NCBI RefSeq assembly: GCF_003627815.1
Contig: NZ_CP032698.1
Location: 1-64,000 of the forward strand
DNA: 64,000 nucleotides
Origin: Streptomyces hundungensis
GTDB taxonomy: Bacteria > Actinomycetota > Actinomycetes > Streptomycetales > Streptomycetaceae
Reading direction: 5' to 3'
Part shown: one piece after another, positions 25,937 through 33,671 of the stretch
How the letters are laid out: the number at the start of each line of letters is the position of its first letter
Position numbering within the stretch: the first letter of the stretch is position 1
Translations under genes and position numbers: made by a program
The notes under the pieces: generated by a model
The model's input: the letters and a program-made list of their open reading frames with translations, nothing else
Told to the model about the DNA's origin: nothing
Database searches by the model: none

Positions 25937-26563
25937 CTACAGCCCGTCGCCGTCCTGACCCTGGGGGAATGCCGAGGCGAGGGCCGACAGGCCCTCGACC
26001 ATGCGGTCCACCGAGACCGGGTCCACCAGGTAGCGGCCGACCAGCAGCCCCGGCATCAGGGATGTCAGCACCGATGCCACCGCCTCCGTGTCCGCCTGCG
26101 GCCCGAGCCGCCCCTCCTCCCGCCACCGCCCAGCCAGCTCGGTGAGACTGCCGCGCACGTCCAGGTAGAACGAACGGGTCCGCTCCGCCAGCTCCGGCGT
26201 GCGCAGTGCCTCCCCCCACGCCTGGATGGCGATGCGCCGCAGGTCGTCACCCTGCTCCGGGGCGCGGTCGCGCAGCTCGGCCACCATCGCGGCCACGACC
26301 TGGGCCGGCGACGGGGTGGGGCGTTGCTCCAACAGCCCGCTGAACAGGTTGCGGACCAGGGCCAGGGATTCGTCAGCGGCGGCCAGGATGAGGTCGTCCT
26401 TGCTGCGGAAGTACCGGTACACCGCACTGGAGGACATGCCGGTCGCGGTGATCACGTCGTCCATCGACGTGGCGTGGAATCCGTCGCGGGAGAAGCAGCG
26501 CCAGGCACTGGTGAGGATGTGGCGCCGCCGCTCCTCCCGGGTCTCGTCACTCAGTCGGGGCAT
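25937..26563 (-). CDS. TetR-family repressor
   Basis: 208 aa. The N-terminal HTH is typical (RRRHILTSAWRCFSRDGFHATSMDDVI, split over residues 12-38, then GMSSSAVYRYFRSKDDLI); the C-terminal domain is all-helical and would bind ligand. Start ATG 26563; a GTG three codons upstream is possible. Immediately upstream lie AAACG/CGTTT arms that recur before the monooxygenase operon, so it most likely represses both that operon and itself and is released by the substrate. Confidence 0.88.
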   Translation of the reverse strand: MPRLSDETREERRRHILTSAWRCFSRDGFHATSMDDVITATGMSSSAVYRYFRSKDDLILAAADESLALVRNLFSGLLEQRPTPSPAQVVAAMVAELRDRAPEQGDDLRRIAIQAWGEALRTPELAERTRSFYLDVRGSLTELAGRWREEGRLGPQADTEAVASVLTSLMPGLLVGRYLVDPVSVDRMVEGLSALASAFPQGQDGDGL

Positions 26564-26575
26564 ACCCCACACCCT

Positions 26576-26600
26576 AAACGAAAACGGATGTTCTCGTTTT
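26576..26600. promoter_or_regulatory. AAACG/CGTTT operator before the TetR gene
   Basis: AAACG repeats at 26576-26580 and 26582-26586, and CGTTTT lies at 26595-26600, making an imperfect palindrome 13 bases upstream of the TetR start. The half-sites match those at 22241-22304. Confidence 0.55.
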
Positions 26601-26650
26601 GGGTTCGGTGGGGTCGACGGTCCAGGCCCGCTGGAGCCTGAGAGAGCTCG

Positions 26651-27553
26651 TCACCGGCTGTGGTGCATGTCCGTGGTGTGGTCGTCCGGTCCGGTGGTGG
26701 GGGTCGCCGACCACTGGAGGAGGAAGCGCAGTGCCTCCTCGGATGGCGAGTCCGGTGGGGCCGTGTAGGCGACGAGTTGCTGGTCGGGCTGTGTGTCGAC
26801 GGAGAACTGCTGGACGTCGAGGGTCACCGTGCCGACGACCGGGTGGCGGTAGGTCTTGGTGAGCTGCCTGGGACCGCGTACCTGGTGGCTTTCCCACCAG
26901 GCGCGGAAGTCCGCATCCCGGGCAGTGAGTTCGCCGACCAGGGCGGCCAGTGCCCGGTCGTCGGGGTTGCGTCCGGCCTCCATCCGCAGGACCGCGACGC
27001 ACTCGCGGGCAGCGCGTGGCCAGTCGGCGTACAGGGACCGGTAGGCGTCGTCGAGGAAGGTCAGCCGGATCAGGTTGCGCTCACCGGCGGGCAGCGCGGC
27101 GAAGTCGGCCAGCAGGGCTGCCGCGCCCCGGTTCCAGGCCAGCACGTCCATGCGGCGGTTGAGGATCATGGCGGGGATGTCGTGCATGCCGTCGAGCAGT
27201 CGGCGCAGCTTCGGGTCGACGTGCCGTCCGGCGGGCCGCCGGGCGGAGGCGGCCTGCGTGACGTCGGCGACGGTGAACAGGTACGCGCGTTCGTCCGGGG
27301 CGAGTTGCAGTGCGTCGGCGAGGGCGTCCAGGACCGGGCGGGAGACCCGGCGGGTCCGGCCCTGCTCCAACCGCACGACGTAGTCGATGCTCACGTGCGC
27401 GAGCTGGGCCAGTTCCTCCCGGCGCAGGCCCGGGACCCGGCGCAGGCGGCCGTCGTCGGGCAGGCCGGCGCGGTGCGGGTCGAGGGCGGCGCGGCGGGCG
27501 CGCAGGAAGTCGCCCAGTTCATTGCCGCCCGGAGGGGTGCCGGGGTTTTCCAT
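26651..27553 (-). CDS. XRE-family regulator with MmyB-like ligand domain
   Basis: 300 aa, the second protein of this type in the transposon. HTH: GLRREELAQLAHVSIDYVVRL (residues about 42-62, quoted in part). Ligand domain: ILNRRMDVLAWNRGAAALLADF, RLTFLDDAYRSLYADWP and YRHPVVGTVTLDVQQFSVD. Start at ATG 27553. It is divergent from the hydrolase at 27718 with a 164-base spacer and probably regulates it. Confidence 0.85.
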   Translation of the reverse strand: MENPGTPPGGNELGDFLRARRAALDPHRAGLPDDGRLRRVPGLRREELAQLAHVSIDYVVRLEQGRTRRVSRPVLDALADALQLAPDERAYLFTVADVTQAASARRPAGRHVDPKLRRLLDGMHDIPAMILNRRMDVLAWNRGAAALLADFAALPAGERNLIRLTFLDDAYRSLYADWPRAARECVAVLRMEAGRNPDDRALAALVGELTARDADFRAWWESHQVRGPRQLTKTYRHPVVGTVTLDVQQFSVDTQPDQQLVAYTAPPDSPSEEALRFLLQWSATPTTGPDDHTTDMHHSR

Positions 27554-27717
27554 GGCTCCCAGTGTCCGCGAAGCGCCGGCCGCGTGCCTGGTACTGGTCT
27601 GCACAGGCACAGTCCTCCCTGGCACCCCGGAGCGGACGGAGCGACGGTGGGAACGTGGCCGGCGCACCCCGACGCGGTCACCGGAGCCCGCCCCCTGTGT
27701 GACCGGAGAGCACCAGC

Positions 27718-28641
27718 ATGAAGACGGATGTCACCTTCCCCAGCGCCGGCCTGAAGCTTGCCGGCCACCTCCACACCCTCGACGGCGAAGCCGACGGCCC
27801 CCGCCCGGCCGTCGTGGTGGGGCATCCCGGCGGCGGTGTGAAGGAACAGACCGCGGGCCTGTACGCGCGGCGCCTGGCCGAGCATGGCTTCGTCGCCCTC
27901 GCCTTCGACGCCGCCCACCAAGGCGAGAGCGAGGGCGTTCCGCGCGGCCTGGAAGACCCGGCCCACCGGGTGGAGGACATCAAGGCCGCGGTTTCCTTCC
28001 TCACCACCCGTGAGGAGGTCGACCCCGACCGCATCGGGGCACTGGGCATCTGCGCCTCCGGCGGGTACGTGCTTCCCGCCGCCGCCACCGACCACCGCAT
28101 CAGGGCCGTCGGCACCGTCAGCGCCGTCGACATCGCCCGCCAGTTCCGCCTGGGCGCCGACGGCGCGCAGGACCCCGCCGTCATCCAGGGCATGCTCGAC
28201 GCCGCCGCAGCCGCGCGTACCGCCGAAGCCCACGGCGAAGGTGTCCCGAGCTTCCAGCTCTTCCCCGACACCGCCGAGCAGGCCCGCGCCCTGGGCGGCC
28301 GACACGGCTTCGAGGGCTTCGAGTACTACCGCACCGACCGCGCCCGGCACCCACGCTCGGCGACGTCCCTCACCTGGTCCAGCGTCGACCGCATGACCAC
28401 CTTCGACGCCTTCGGCTTCGTCGACCTGATCGCGCCCCGCCCGCTACTGATGATCGTCGGAAGCGAAGCGGTGACGTCCTGGATGGCCGTTCAGGCGTTC
28501 CAGCGCGCTCGCAGCCCCAAGGAACTGCACTGGATCGACGGAGCCAGCCACGTCGACCTCTACGACAAGGAGCAGTACGTCGGCCCCGCGGTCTCGAGGC
28601 TCAGCGACTTCTTCGAGACCCACCTGGCCAAAACCGCGTAG
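27718..28641 (+). CDS. Alpha/beta hydrolase (dienelactone-hydrolase-like)
   Basis: 307 aa. The oxyanion region is VVGHPGGGVKEQTAG (about 34-48), the nucleophile elbow GICASGGY (110-117), and the catalytic His is in GASHVDLY near residue 279. The elbow has Cys and Ser at alternative nucleophile positions, as in DLH and YcjY-like enzymes. It may open lactone or ester products of the oxidative cargo enzymes. The ATG at 27718 has a GGAG site nine bases upstream. Divergent from an XRE gene, with the EthD-like gene following. Confidence 0.85.
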   Translation: MKTDVTFPSAGLKLAGHLHTLDGEADGPRPAVVVGHPGGGVKEQTAGLYARRLAEHGFVALAFDAAHQGESEGVPRGLEDPAHRVEDIKAAVSFLTTREEVDPDRIGALGICASGGYVLPAAATDHRIRAVGTVSAVDIARQFRLGADGAQDPAVIQGMLDAAAAARTAEAHGEGVPSFQLFPDTAEQARALGGRHGFEGFEYYRTDRARHPRSATSLTWSSVDRMTTFDAFGFVDLIAPRPLLMIVGSEAVTSWMAVQAFQRARSPKELHWIDGASHVDLYDKEQYVGPAVSRLSDFFETHLAKTA

Positions 28642-28894
28642 ACGGGCGGACCCGGCACCTCCGACCGGCGAGACGCTGCCAGGCGGGCCCGCCGATGATC
28701 GCGGTGCGGTGCTTTACGGTCATGGGTAAGGGCACCGGGCGCCATACGGAGCGCGGCGCCCTTGCAGTCTGTGGACCGTGACCTTCGGCAGGAATGGGAA
28801 GTGCACGGTGTTGCGGATGCGGAGCAACGGGGTCTGGCATCGCGGCTGTGATGACATGGCCCGAGCCACCAGGTGTGCCGCGAAAGGACCGTCC

Positions 28895-29227
28895 GTGATC
28901 ACTCTGCTCACCGTGATCCGCAAGAAGCCCGAGGTCTCGACCGAGGACTTCCGCCACTTCATGAAGAACGAATACGGGCCGATCTACGAGGCGCTCCCGC
29001 AGACCCGTGCCTACGTCCAGTACCACCTGACCGACCTCGCCTCCGACGGTGCGGAGGACCAGATCGACGCCATCGTGCAGATCAGCTTCGAGTCGCATGA
29101 GGCGATGGCCGAGGCGCTCTCGACCGACGCGTACAAAAAGGCCCATGAGCTGCGCCAGCAGTACATGCGCGAGACTTCCGTCGGAATCCACTCGACACGC
29201 GTTGACGAGACCGTCACCTTCGTGTGA
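28895..29227 (+). CDS. EthD-like dimeric barrel protein
   Basis: 110 aa: MITLLTVIRKKPEVSTEDFR, FMKNEYGPIYEALPQTRAY and the ending HSTRVDETVTFV fit the EthD/ferredoxin-like barrel, found in ring-cleaving or decarboxylating helper proteins and polyketide cyclases. The GTG at 28895 follows GAAAGGACC. It lies 254 bases after the hydrolase and may have its own promoter. Confidence 0.75.
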   Translation: MITLLTVIRKKPEVSTEDFRHFMKNEYGPIYEALPQTRAYVQYHLTDLASDGAEDQIDAIVQISFESHEAMAEALSTDAYKKAHELRQQYMRETSVGIHSTRVDETVTFV

Positions 29228-29684
29228 AACCGGACAGCACCCGGCAGCCCGGGCCGGGGCCGTGCACCGCCCTGCCCGACTGCACTGGGACCTGGCAGGT
29301 CCGCACCGTCAACCACCCGGGCTCCACTCGGGCCCGGGACCTGTTGCACGCCACAGCCCTCCTGCACGGAGCCGCCTGCCCGCGACCCCGCTGATCGCTC
29401 CAGAAGGAGCCCGGCCTGCGGCGGTGAAGGTACGCTCTCGGGCCCGGCGCGTTCTGCCCGTGCCGGACGGCCTGCTGCCTGATGGCCGGGGCGGGCAGCA
29501 CCGGTGGGGCCGCCGTGAGCGGTCGGCGGCCCCACCACCCCGGGCGACTGCCGACGGACGACCGGGCCACGCATCGCGGCACCGCGCAGGTGCCCCGAAG
29601 AGGTGAGCGCAAGCCGGCGGGACATCGCGCGTCCGGTGTCCCAGTCCCCGGAGTGAGCCCGTCACCAGCTGGGCGCGAGCCGTG
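29228..29684. other. 457-base stretch without a recognised gene
   Basis: The DNA is GC-rich with several open but codon-poor frames on both strands, none with a plausible ribosome site plus recognisable protein. It separates the EthD-like gene from the convergent secreted-protein gene. Confidence 0.5.
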
Positions 29685-29978
29685 TCAGTTCGCGCAAAGC
29701 CGGTTCAGGTCGTTGACGTCGATCTTGATGGTGTCTGTGGCAGGGCTGCTCCAGGGGTGGCTGTTGAGGAAGTTCTGCGCGGCGTTGCGCACTCCCTGCC
29801 AGGTCGTGGCGTTGGTCGGGGCGCCGGCCTGTCGGAGGTCGTTCTGGGTGTTGCGGACCGCCTGGCCGCAGGTGGTCGCCCTGGAGGGCGACGGTGCGGC
29901 CGCGGCGTCGGTGGCCGCGGCGGTGCTGAGCGCGACGGCGCTAAAGACAAGGGGGACAAGTGCCCATCGGATCTTCAC
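29685..29978 (-). CDS. Small secreted protein, 97 aa
   Basis: The GTG at 29978 follows GAGAGG. The N-terminus is a textbook signal peptide (MKIRWALVPLVFSAVALSTA, cleavage probably after AAA near residue 27). The mature part has one Cys near its start (TTCGQAV) and one near its end (RLCAN), which could form a disulfide. No known family. It is the last recognisable gene before the right end of the transposon and is not obviously related to the catabolic cargo. Confidence 0.7.
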   Translation of the reverse strand: MKIRWALVPLVFSAVALSTAAATDAAAAPSPSRATTCGQAVRNTQNDLRQAGAPTNATTWQGVRNAAQNFLNSHPWSSPATDTIKIDVNDLNRLCAN

Positions 29979-30437
29979 GTGCTGGACCTCTCACTGCCGG
30001 AGGGGGACCTCGTCGGCCCCCGAAGTGCGCTGGCAGCAACGAGTCTGGGCGAGCAGCTGGCTGCCGATGGTCAGGCACGACCGTGAGAACCCGAACGAGG
30101 TACGTAGCAGCAAGGATTGCCCTCACGAGCAGCTTTGGGCAGCAGTCAGCACCCACACGGCGGGAGCGTGCTCGGGGGCACTGAGGAATACGGCACCTCA
30201 GTCTCCCCCGTTGAGGCTCACGACTAGGGATTCCGATCAGGCGCTGAGGTCGACTTCGGCAAGGCGCGGATCGTTCCGCTGGCTAGACGCTCAGGTGGTC
30301 CTAGTGGGTGCCTTCACTGGCGCCGCCCTCGATCGCGGTCAGGCACCGAGCAGGTCACTGCCGCCAACCTGCTCCAGTCACTCAACGCATCGACTCATTG
30401 GTCACACGCAAGGTGACTTGGAGGGATTGCCCCCGTC
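29979..30437. other. Right-end region of the transposon, no gene seen
   Basis: About 460 bases between the secreted-protein gene and the right terminal repeat. There is no credible open frame. The region is less GC-biased in codon position than its neighbours, as expected for non-coding DNA, and would hold recombinase sites near the end. Confidence 0.5.
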
Positions 30438-30448
30438 GGTGCGCAGAA
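30438..30448 (-). repeat. Right terminal inverted repeat of the transposon
   Basis: GGTGCGCAGAA is the exact complement of the left repeat at 12644-12654. It is followed by the 6-bp core GCGCCC (30449-30454) and then by the resumed Mom-like gene. Confidence 0.85.
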
Positions 30449-30454
30449 GCGCCC
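30449..30454. other. Right 6-bp core at the transposon junction
   Basis: GCGCCC differs from the left core GCGGCC at one position. If the element leaves with one core, the gene reads CTG CGG CCC TAC or CTG CGC CCC TAC, both Leu-Arg-Pro-Tyr. Confidence 0.7.
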
Positions 30455-31016
30455 CTACACCGAATCTCTGGAGTGCTCGCGCTTCGTGCTGCTGAATGAG
30501 TGCCCGGGCAATACCGAGAGCTGGTTCCTGGCCCGCTGCTTCGATGCCCTGCTCGCCAATGGGGTGCGGGGCATCGTCTCGTTCGCCGACCCCGTCCCAC
30601 GGCGGACCGCCTCCGGAGACCTGGTCATGCCCGGGCACGTGGGGACGATCTATGCGGCGGCGAACGCCCTGTATACCGGGCGGGCAACCGCACGAACGGT
30701 GAAGCTCCTGCCAGACGGCACTGTTTTCCACGCGCGGACGGCGCAGAAGATCCGTCGCCGGGAGCAGGGCCACAAGTACGCCGAGGCGCAGCTCCGCGCG
30801 CTCGGTGCTCCGCGGCCGCGACCGGGCTGCGACCCAGCCGTGTGGTTGCGCGAGGCCCTCGCCGCAGTGGGCGCGCACAATGTCCGCCACCGCGGTGCGC
30901 ACCGCTACGTCTTTCAGCTCGGCAGAACCCGCCGTGAGCGGGAGGACATCAAGGTCGACGTCCCCGTGCTTCGCCCCTACCCCAAGCAACCCGATCCCGA
31001 GCCGACGGTCCGCTGA
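30455..31016 (+). pseudogene. Mom-like DNA modification protein, C-terminal half
   Basis: It resumes in the exact frame of 12309-12643: YTESLECSRFVLLNECPGN, TESWFLARCFDALLANGVRG, VSFADPVPRRTASGD, MPGHVGTIYAAANALYTGR, then a basic region (KIRRREQGHKYAEAQ) and the C-terminal RPYPKQPDP. This is the conserved C-terminal half of the actinobacterial Mom family, including the SF(A/S)DPVPR segment. Alone it has no ribosome site and lacks the N-terminal acetyltransferase-fold strands, so no active protein is expected while the transposon is present. Confidence 0.85.
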
Positions 31017-31084
31017 CCGGGGCTGCGCTGCCCTCCCCTCTCGGCCACCAACCCGACCACTGCCACCCCCACGTTGGAGTCTCC

Positions 31085-32116
31085 ATGTCCGGCTGCTCTG
31101 TCCACGACCCACATAGTGGGCCCGTGCTGACCTCGTACGACCTCATCGCCCCTCAACTGTCCGGCGGCAACGACAGTGCCCTGACCATGTGGTTGCTCAT
31201 GGACGCCGCCCGTGCGGCGGGGGTGACAGAGCGCGTCCGCAGCTTCCACGCCTGCCTCGGCCCCCTCGACTGGCCTTCCGTGACCTACCAGGGCACACGC
31301 TGGCCGGGCGTGGCCGAGCTGGCTGCGCTGCAGAGCACGGCCTTCGGCCTGCCCTCCGAGCAGCACACCCAAGTCACGCGGACCTTGCCCGGCCCCGGCG
31401 GACGGATGCCGCACTCGCTGCTCACCGAAATCGCGGCCTACGGCCGCTTCCCCCGGATGGGCAGCAAGTTCTGCACGAAGGCCGCGAAGGAGTCCGTGGT
31501 CTCCATGGCCTGGACCCCCTACGTCACCGAGATGTCCCGCGAGCTCGGCCGGCCGGTACGGATCCTGAAGGTCCAGGGCCACCGCCGCGACGAAAGCCGC
31601 CGCCGCGCCACCATGGCCGCCTTCCGTACCGTGCAGGCCAACAGTGCTCGCATCGTCGACGAATGGCTGCCCGCCCTCGACTGGCCGCGCCCCGCAGTCC
31701 GTGAATGGAGCCAGGACCACCCCCGTCTACGGCACTGGACCTACGATTCCGTGCCCGGCGCCGGGGACTTCCAGGGCACCTCACGCTGCTCCTGCAGCCT
31801 GTGCTCCTTTGCCGGGCTGCGCGATCTGCTGCTCGCCGTCGCACGCCGGCCCCGGCTCGCCGCCCTGTACGCAGTAGTCGAAACCGTCCGCGGCGACCGC
31901 CTCCGCCCCGACTGGAGCATCACCGACCTGATCCGCCACGCCGCCACCTGCAAAACACCCGAACCCGGAATCATCTGCCCCGACAACGGACCCGACTTCA
32001 CCGCCCTCGAGCGCCAAGTCCGCACCCAGCTCACACAGCCGCCCCGCAAGCCCGTCGGTCTCGCCGCCCACCACACCGGTCGGACGCTATGCGAAGGCTG
32101 CCAGGCAAGCACCTGA
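31085..32116 (+). CDS. PAPS reductase-like PP-loop protein
   Basis: 343 aa. The PP-loop is canonical, QLSGGNDSALTMWLL (residues 25-39). Further features are GSKFCTKAAKE, VQGHRRDESRRRA (the family GxRxxES motif, about 164-176) and a cysteine cluster SRCSCSLCSFAG near 235-245. PP-loop enzymes of this type act in sulfate activation or in thiolation of nucleic acids. The ATG at 31085 has TTGGAG upstream. It follows the Mom-like gene by 68 bases, and before the insertion would have been in one run with the Mom-like gene. Confidence 0.8.
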   Translation: MSGCSVHDPHSGPVLTSYDLIAPQLSGGNDSALTMWLLMDAARAAGVTERVRSFHACLGPLDWPSVTYQGTRWPGVAELAALQSTAFGLPSEQHTQVTRTLPGPGGRMPHSLLTEIAAYGRFPRMGSKFCTKAAKESVVSMAWTPYVTEMSRELGRPVRILKVQGHRRDESRRRATMAAFRTVQANSARIVDEWLPALDWPRPAVREWSQDHPRLRHWTYDSVPGAGDFQGTSRCSCSLCSFAGLRDLLLAVARRPRLAALYAVVETVRGDRLRPDWSITDLIRHAATCKTPEPGIICPDNGPDFTALERQVRTQLTQPPRKPVGLAAHHTGRTLCEGCQAST

Positions 32117-32149
32117 CCACCGCCTCCCCGCCACGGAAGAATCGGACCG

Positions 32150-32503
32150 ATGACCTACCCCACCGAACACCTCATGGACCTGGTCGCGCTCGCGTACACC
32201 ACGACCGACCCCGACGAGCTGCTCCGGCTGCTCCGCGACAGCCATCAGCTCTACCACCAAGGCCTCGCCGAGACGCGCGCCGCAGTCACGGGTCAATGCC
32301 AGGAGCTGCCTGATCCCATACTCCTTGAACAGTGCCGCACGCAGCAGCTCTTCCTGCCCGTCGACGCCACCCGCGAGGACGCTCTCTCCGCGCTCTCCTT
32401 CGCCCGCTGGGAGAACACTCCCACCGCCCTTGCTTACAGCTCCATCGCCGAACGCGCCGCAGCCCACGGCGTGAGCCTCCTGCCCGAGGAGGGAAGCCCG
32501 TAG
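32150..32503 (+). CDS. Hypothetical protein, 117 aa
   Basis: The ATG at 32150 lies 33 bases after the PP-loop gene, with a CGGAAG site. The protein is acidic and helical (LMDLVALAYTTTDPDELLRLL; FARWENTPTALAYSSIAERA). No family was recognised. Likely part of the same operon. Confidence 0.55.
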   Translation: MTYPTEHLMDLVALAYTTTDPDELLRLLRDSHQLYHQGLAETRAAVTGQCQELPDPILLEQCRTQQLFLPVDATREDALSALSFARWENTPTALAYSSIAERAAAHGVSLLPEEGSP

Positions 32504-32579
32504 GGGCCGTTCGCCTGCCGGCCCTCAGCCCGGCGCTGCTCGGGCAATCGCCTTCCCGGAGGTCTCCCGTAGCCCCTCC

Positions 32580-32723
32580 ATGAGTTTCTCTTTGACCGCC
32601 TACCTGCTTGATGTCGCCGAGCCCCGAGCTTTGACCGGATCCCGCGATGAGCAGTTGCTGAGGCTCATCCGCGACGAGTCCGCCGACGTTCAGATGTGGG
32701 CCCGGATCTGCTTCACCGGATGA
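32580..32723 (+). pseudogene. Truncated DUF7691-like fragment, 47 aa
   Basis: MSFSLTAYLLDVAEPRALTG, then SRDEQLLRLIRDE, matches the start of a family of about 150-200-aa Streptomyces proteins that I associate with DUF7691. It stops after 47 residues, so only the N-terminal part remains, and its 3' end overlaps the convergent gene at 32690. A ribosome site (CCGGAGG) precedes it, so the stub may be made. Confidence 0.35.
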
Positions 32724-33157
32724 CCCCAGCGGTCCGCCAGTGCGGTCAGCCCGTCCTCGCTGAACCAGAGGCGTTCGGGGTTCCAGATGGCGATCTCGAA
32801 GCGGGCGAATCCGCACGGCCAGTCGTACTCCAGCACATCCAGAGTGGTTGACCCGCCACAGCACGGGACCTCGATCGCAAGCGTGGTGAACCCGTCGTCG
32901 CAGTGGGCCTCAAGGAGGTCGCCCCACCACTCCTTGTCGATGGCTGCCTGGCGCAGGGGACAACCGATCCTTTGCAGGTTGCCCCCGCTGTCAACAGCGG
33001 TCACCACGTCGTGCCACGTCACGTCGAGCTCCACGTCCACGCCGTCGGCAATTCCGGGAGTCAGCTCCTCGACGAGCTCGATGACGTGATCAACCGCATC
33101 GCGATCCGGCTGCCACTGCGGATCACTCGGAATGATCGACAGGACGTCCTCGCTCAC
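32690..33157 (-). CDS. Conserved hypothetical protein, 155 aa
   Basis: It reads SEDVLSIIPSDPQWQPDRDA, DVELDVTWHDVVTAVDSGGN, VPCCGGSTTLDVLEYDWPCG and ends GHPVKQIRAHI. I recognise this as a widespread Streptomyces protein without assigned function. CPLRQ and CCGG hint at a degenerate metal site. GTG at 33157 chosen to match the usual family start; an ATG at 33214 is in frame. Confidence 0.7.
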   Translation of the reverse strand: MSEDVLSIIPSDPQWQPDRDAVDHVIELVEELTPGIADGVDVELDVTWHDVVTAVDSGGNLQRIGCPLRQAAIDKEWWGDLLEAHCDDGFTTLAIEVPCCGGSTTLDVLEYDWPCGFARFEIAIWNPERLWFSEDGLTALADRWGHPVKQIRAHI

Positions 33158-33585
33158 AGCTTCCCCACCTCGCCAGGCCACCACAACGTCGCGACGGGAT
33201 GCTATCGATTGCATGTTCTGATGCTGCACCTCCCTGGACCCGGTGCCCGACACGGCCAGTGAGGTGTTTCTGGAACTCGGCAACATTCCAGAGACGGCCC
33301 AGCAGCAGATGATCCTGGAACCCGCCGGCATCCGTTCTTGGTTCTCCCCTACGCAGCCAGTCACGCCATGCCTCGGCTGGATGCGCCACGCAGCGGCACG
33401 CCCGGGCCTCGGCGTCATCGCTTTCTGCTCCCGCCGAGAAGCCCCCACAGAAGCCCACGTGAGTGGACGGCGGGGCCTGGCCGGACGAGCGTCCGGCCAG
33501 GCCTCGCTGCTCATTGCAGCTGCCGTGCTTTCCCGTGGAGGCAGCAGGCCCTTCATCGGCCGCACGGAAAGTGCGTCATCTCCGA
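33158..33585. other. Stretch without a recognised gene before the 33586 promoter
   Basis: A frame at 33243-33420 reads FLELGNIPETAQQQMILEPAG and then loses any sense. It may be debris of an inserted sequence, but no family is recognisable. Otherwise nothing. Confidence 0.4.
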
Positions 33586-33615
33586 TGGACCCACGCCCCC
33601 ATCTTCTGCCATTAT
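33586..33615 (+). promoter_or_regulatory. Variant of the shared promoter
   Basis: GGACCCACGCCCCC, then TCTTCTGC and CATTAT (33610-33615), aligns with the ssb promoter (GACCCAC, CTTC, ATTAT) but with two extra spacer bases and a weaker -35. It precedes the HTH protein gene at 33672. Confidence 0.45.
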
Positions 33616-33671
33616 GGAGGAACCAAGGGGGGCTTGACCGCCCCGCCAACTCCTGTGGGACGGATCTCCGC

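Larger units (their letters stand above)
12644..30454 (+). mobile_element. Tn554-like 17.8-kb transposon inserted in a Mom-like gene
   Basis: Three lines of evidence define it. Perfect 11-bp terminal inverted repeats are flanked by 6-bp cores. Just inside the left end is a trio of overlapping genes, two tyrosine recombinases and a small coiled-coil protein, in the TnpA-TnpB-TnpC order of Tn554. The Mom-like gene is interrupted exactly at the ends and becomes open again when the element is removed. The cargo (17.7-30.0 kb) is a regulated set of oxidoreductases, hydrolases and small-molecule-binding proteins with three repressors. All cargo genes from 17706 onward look intact; the only broken gene inside is a recombinase remnant next to tnpC. 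Confidence 0.88.
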
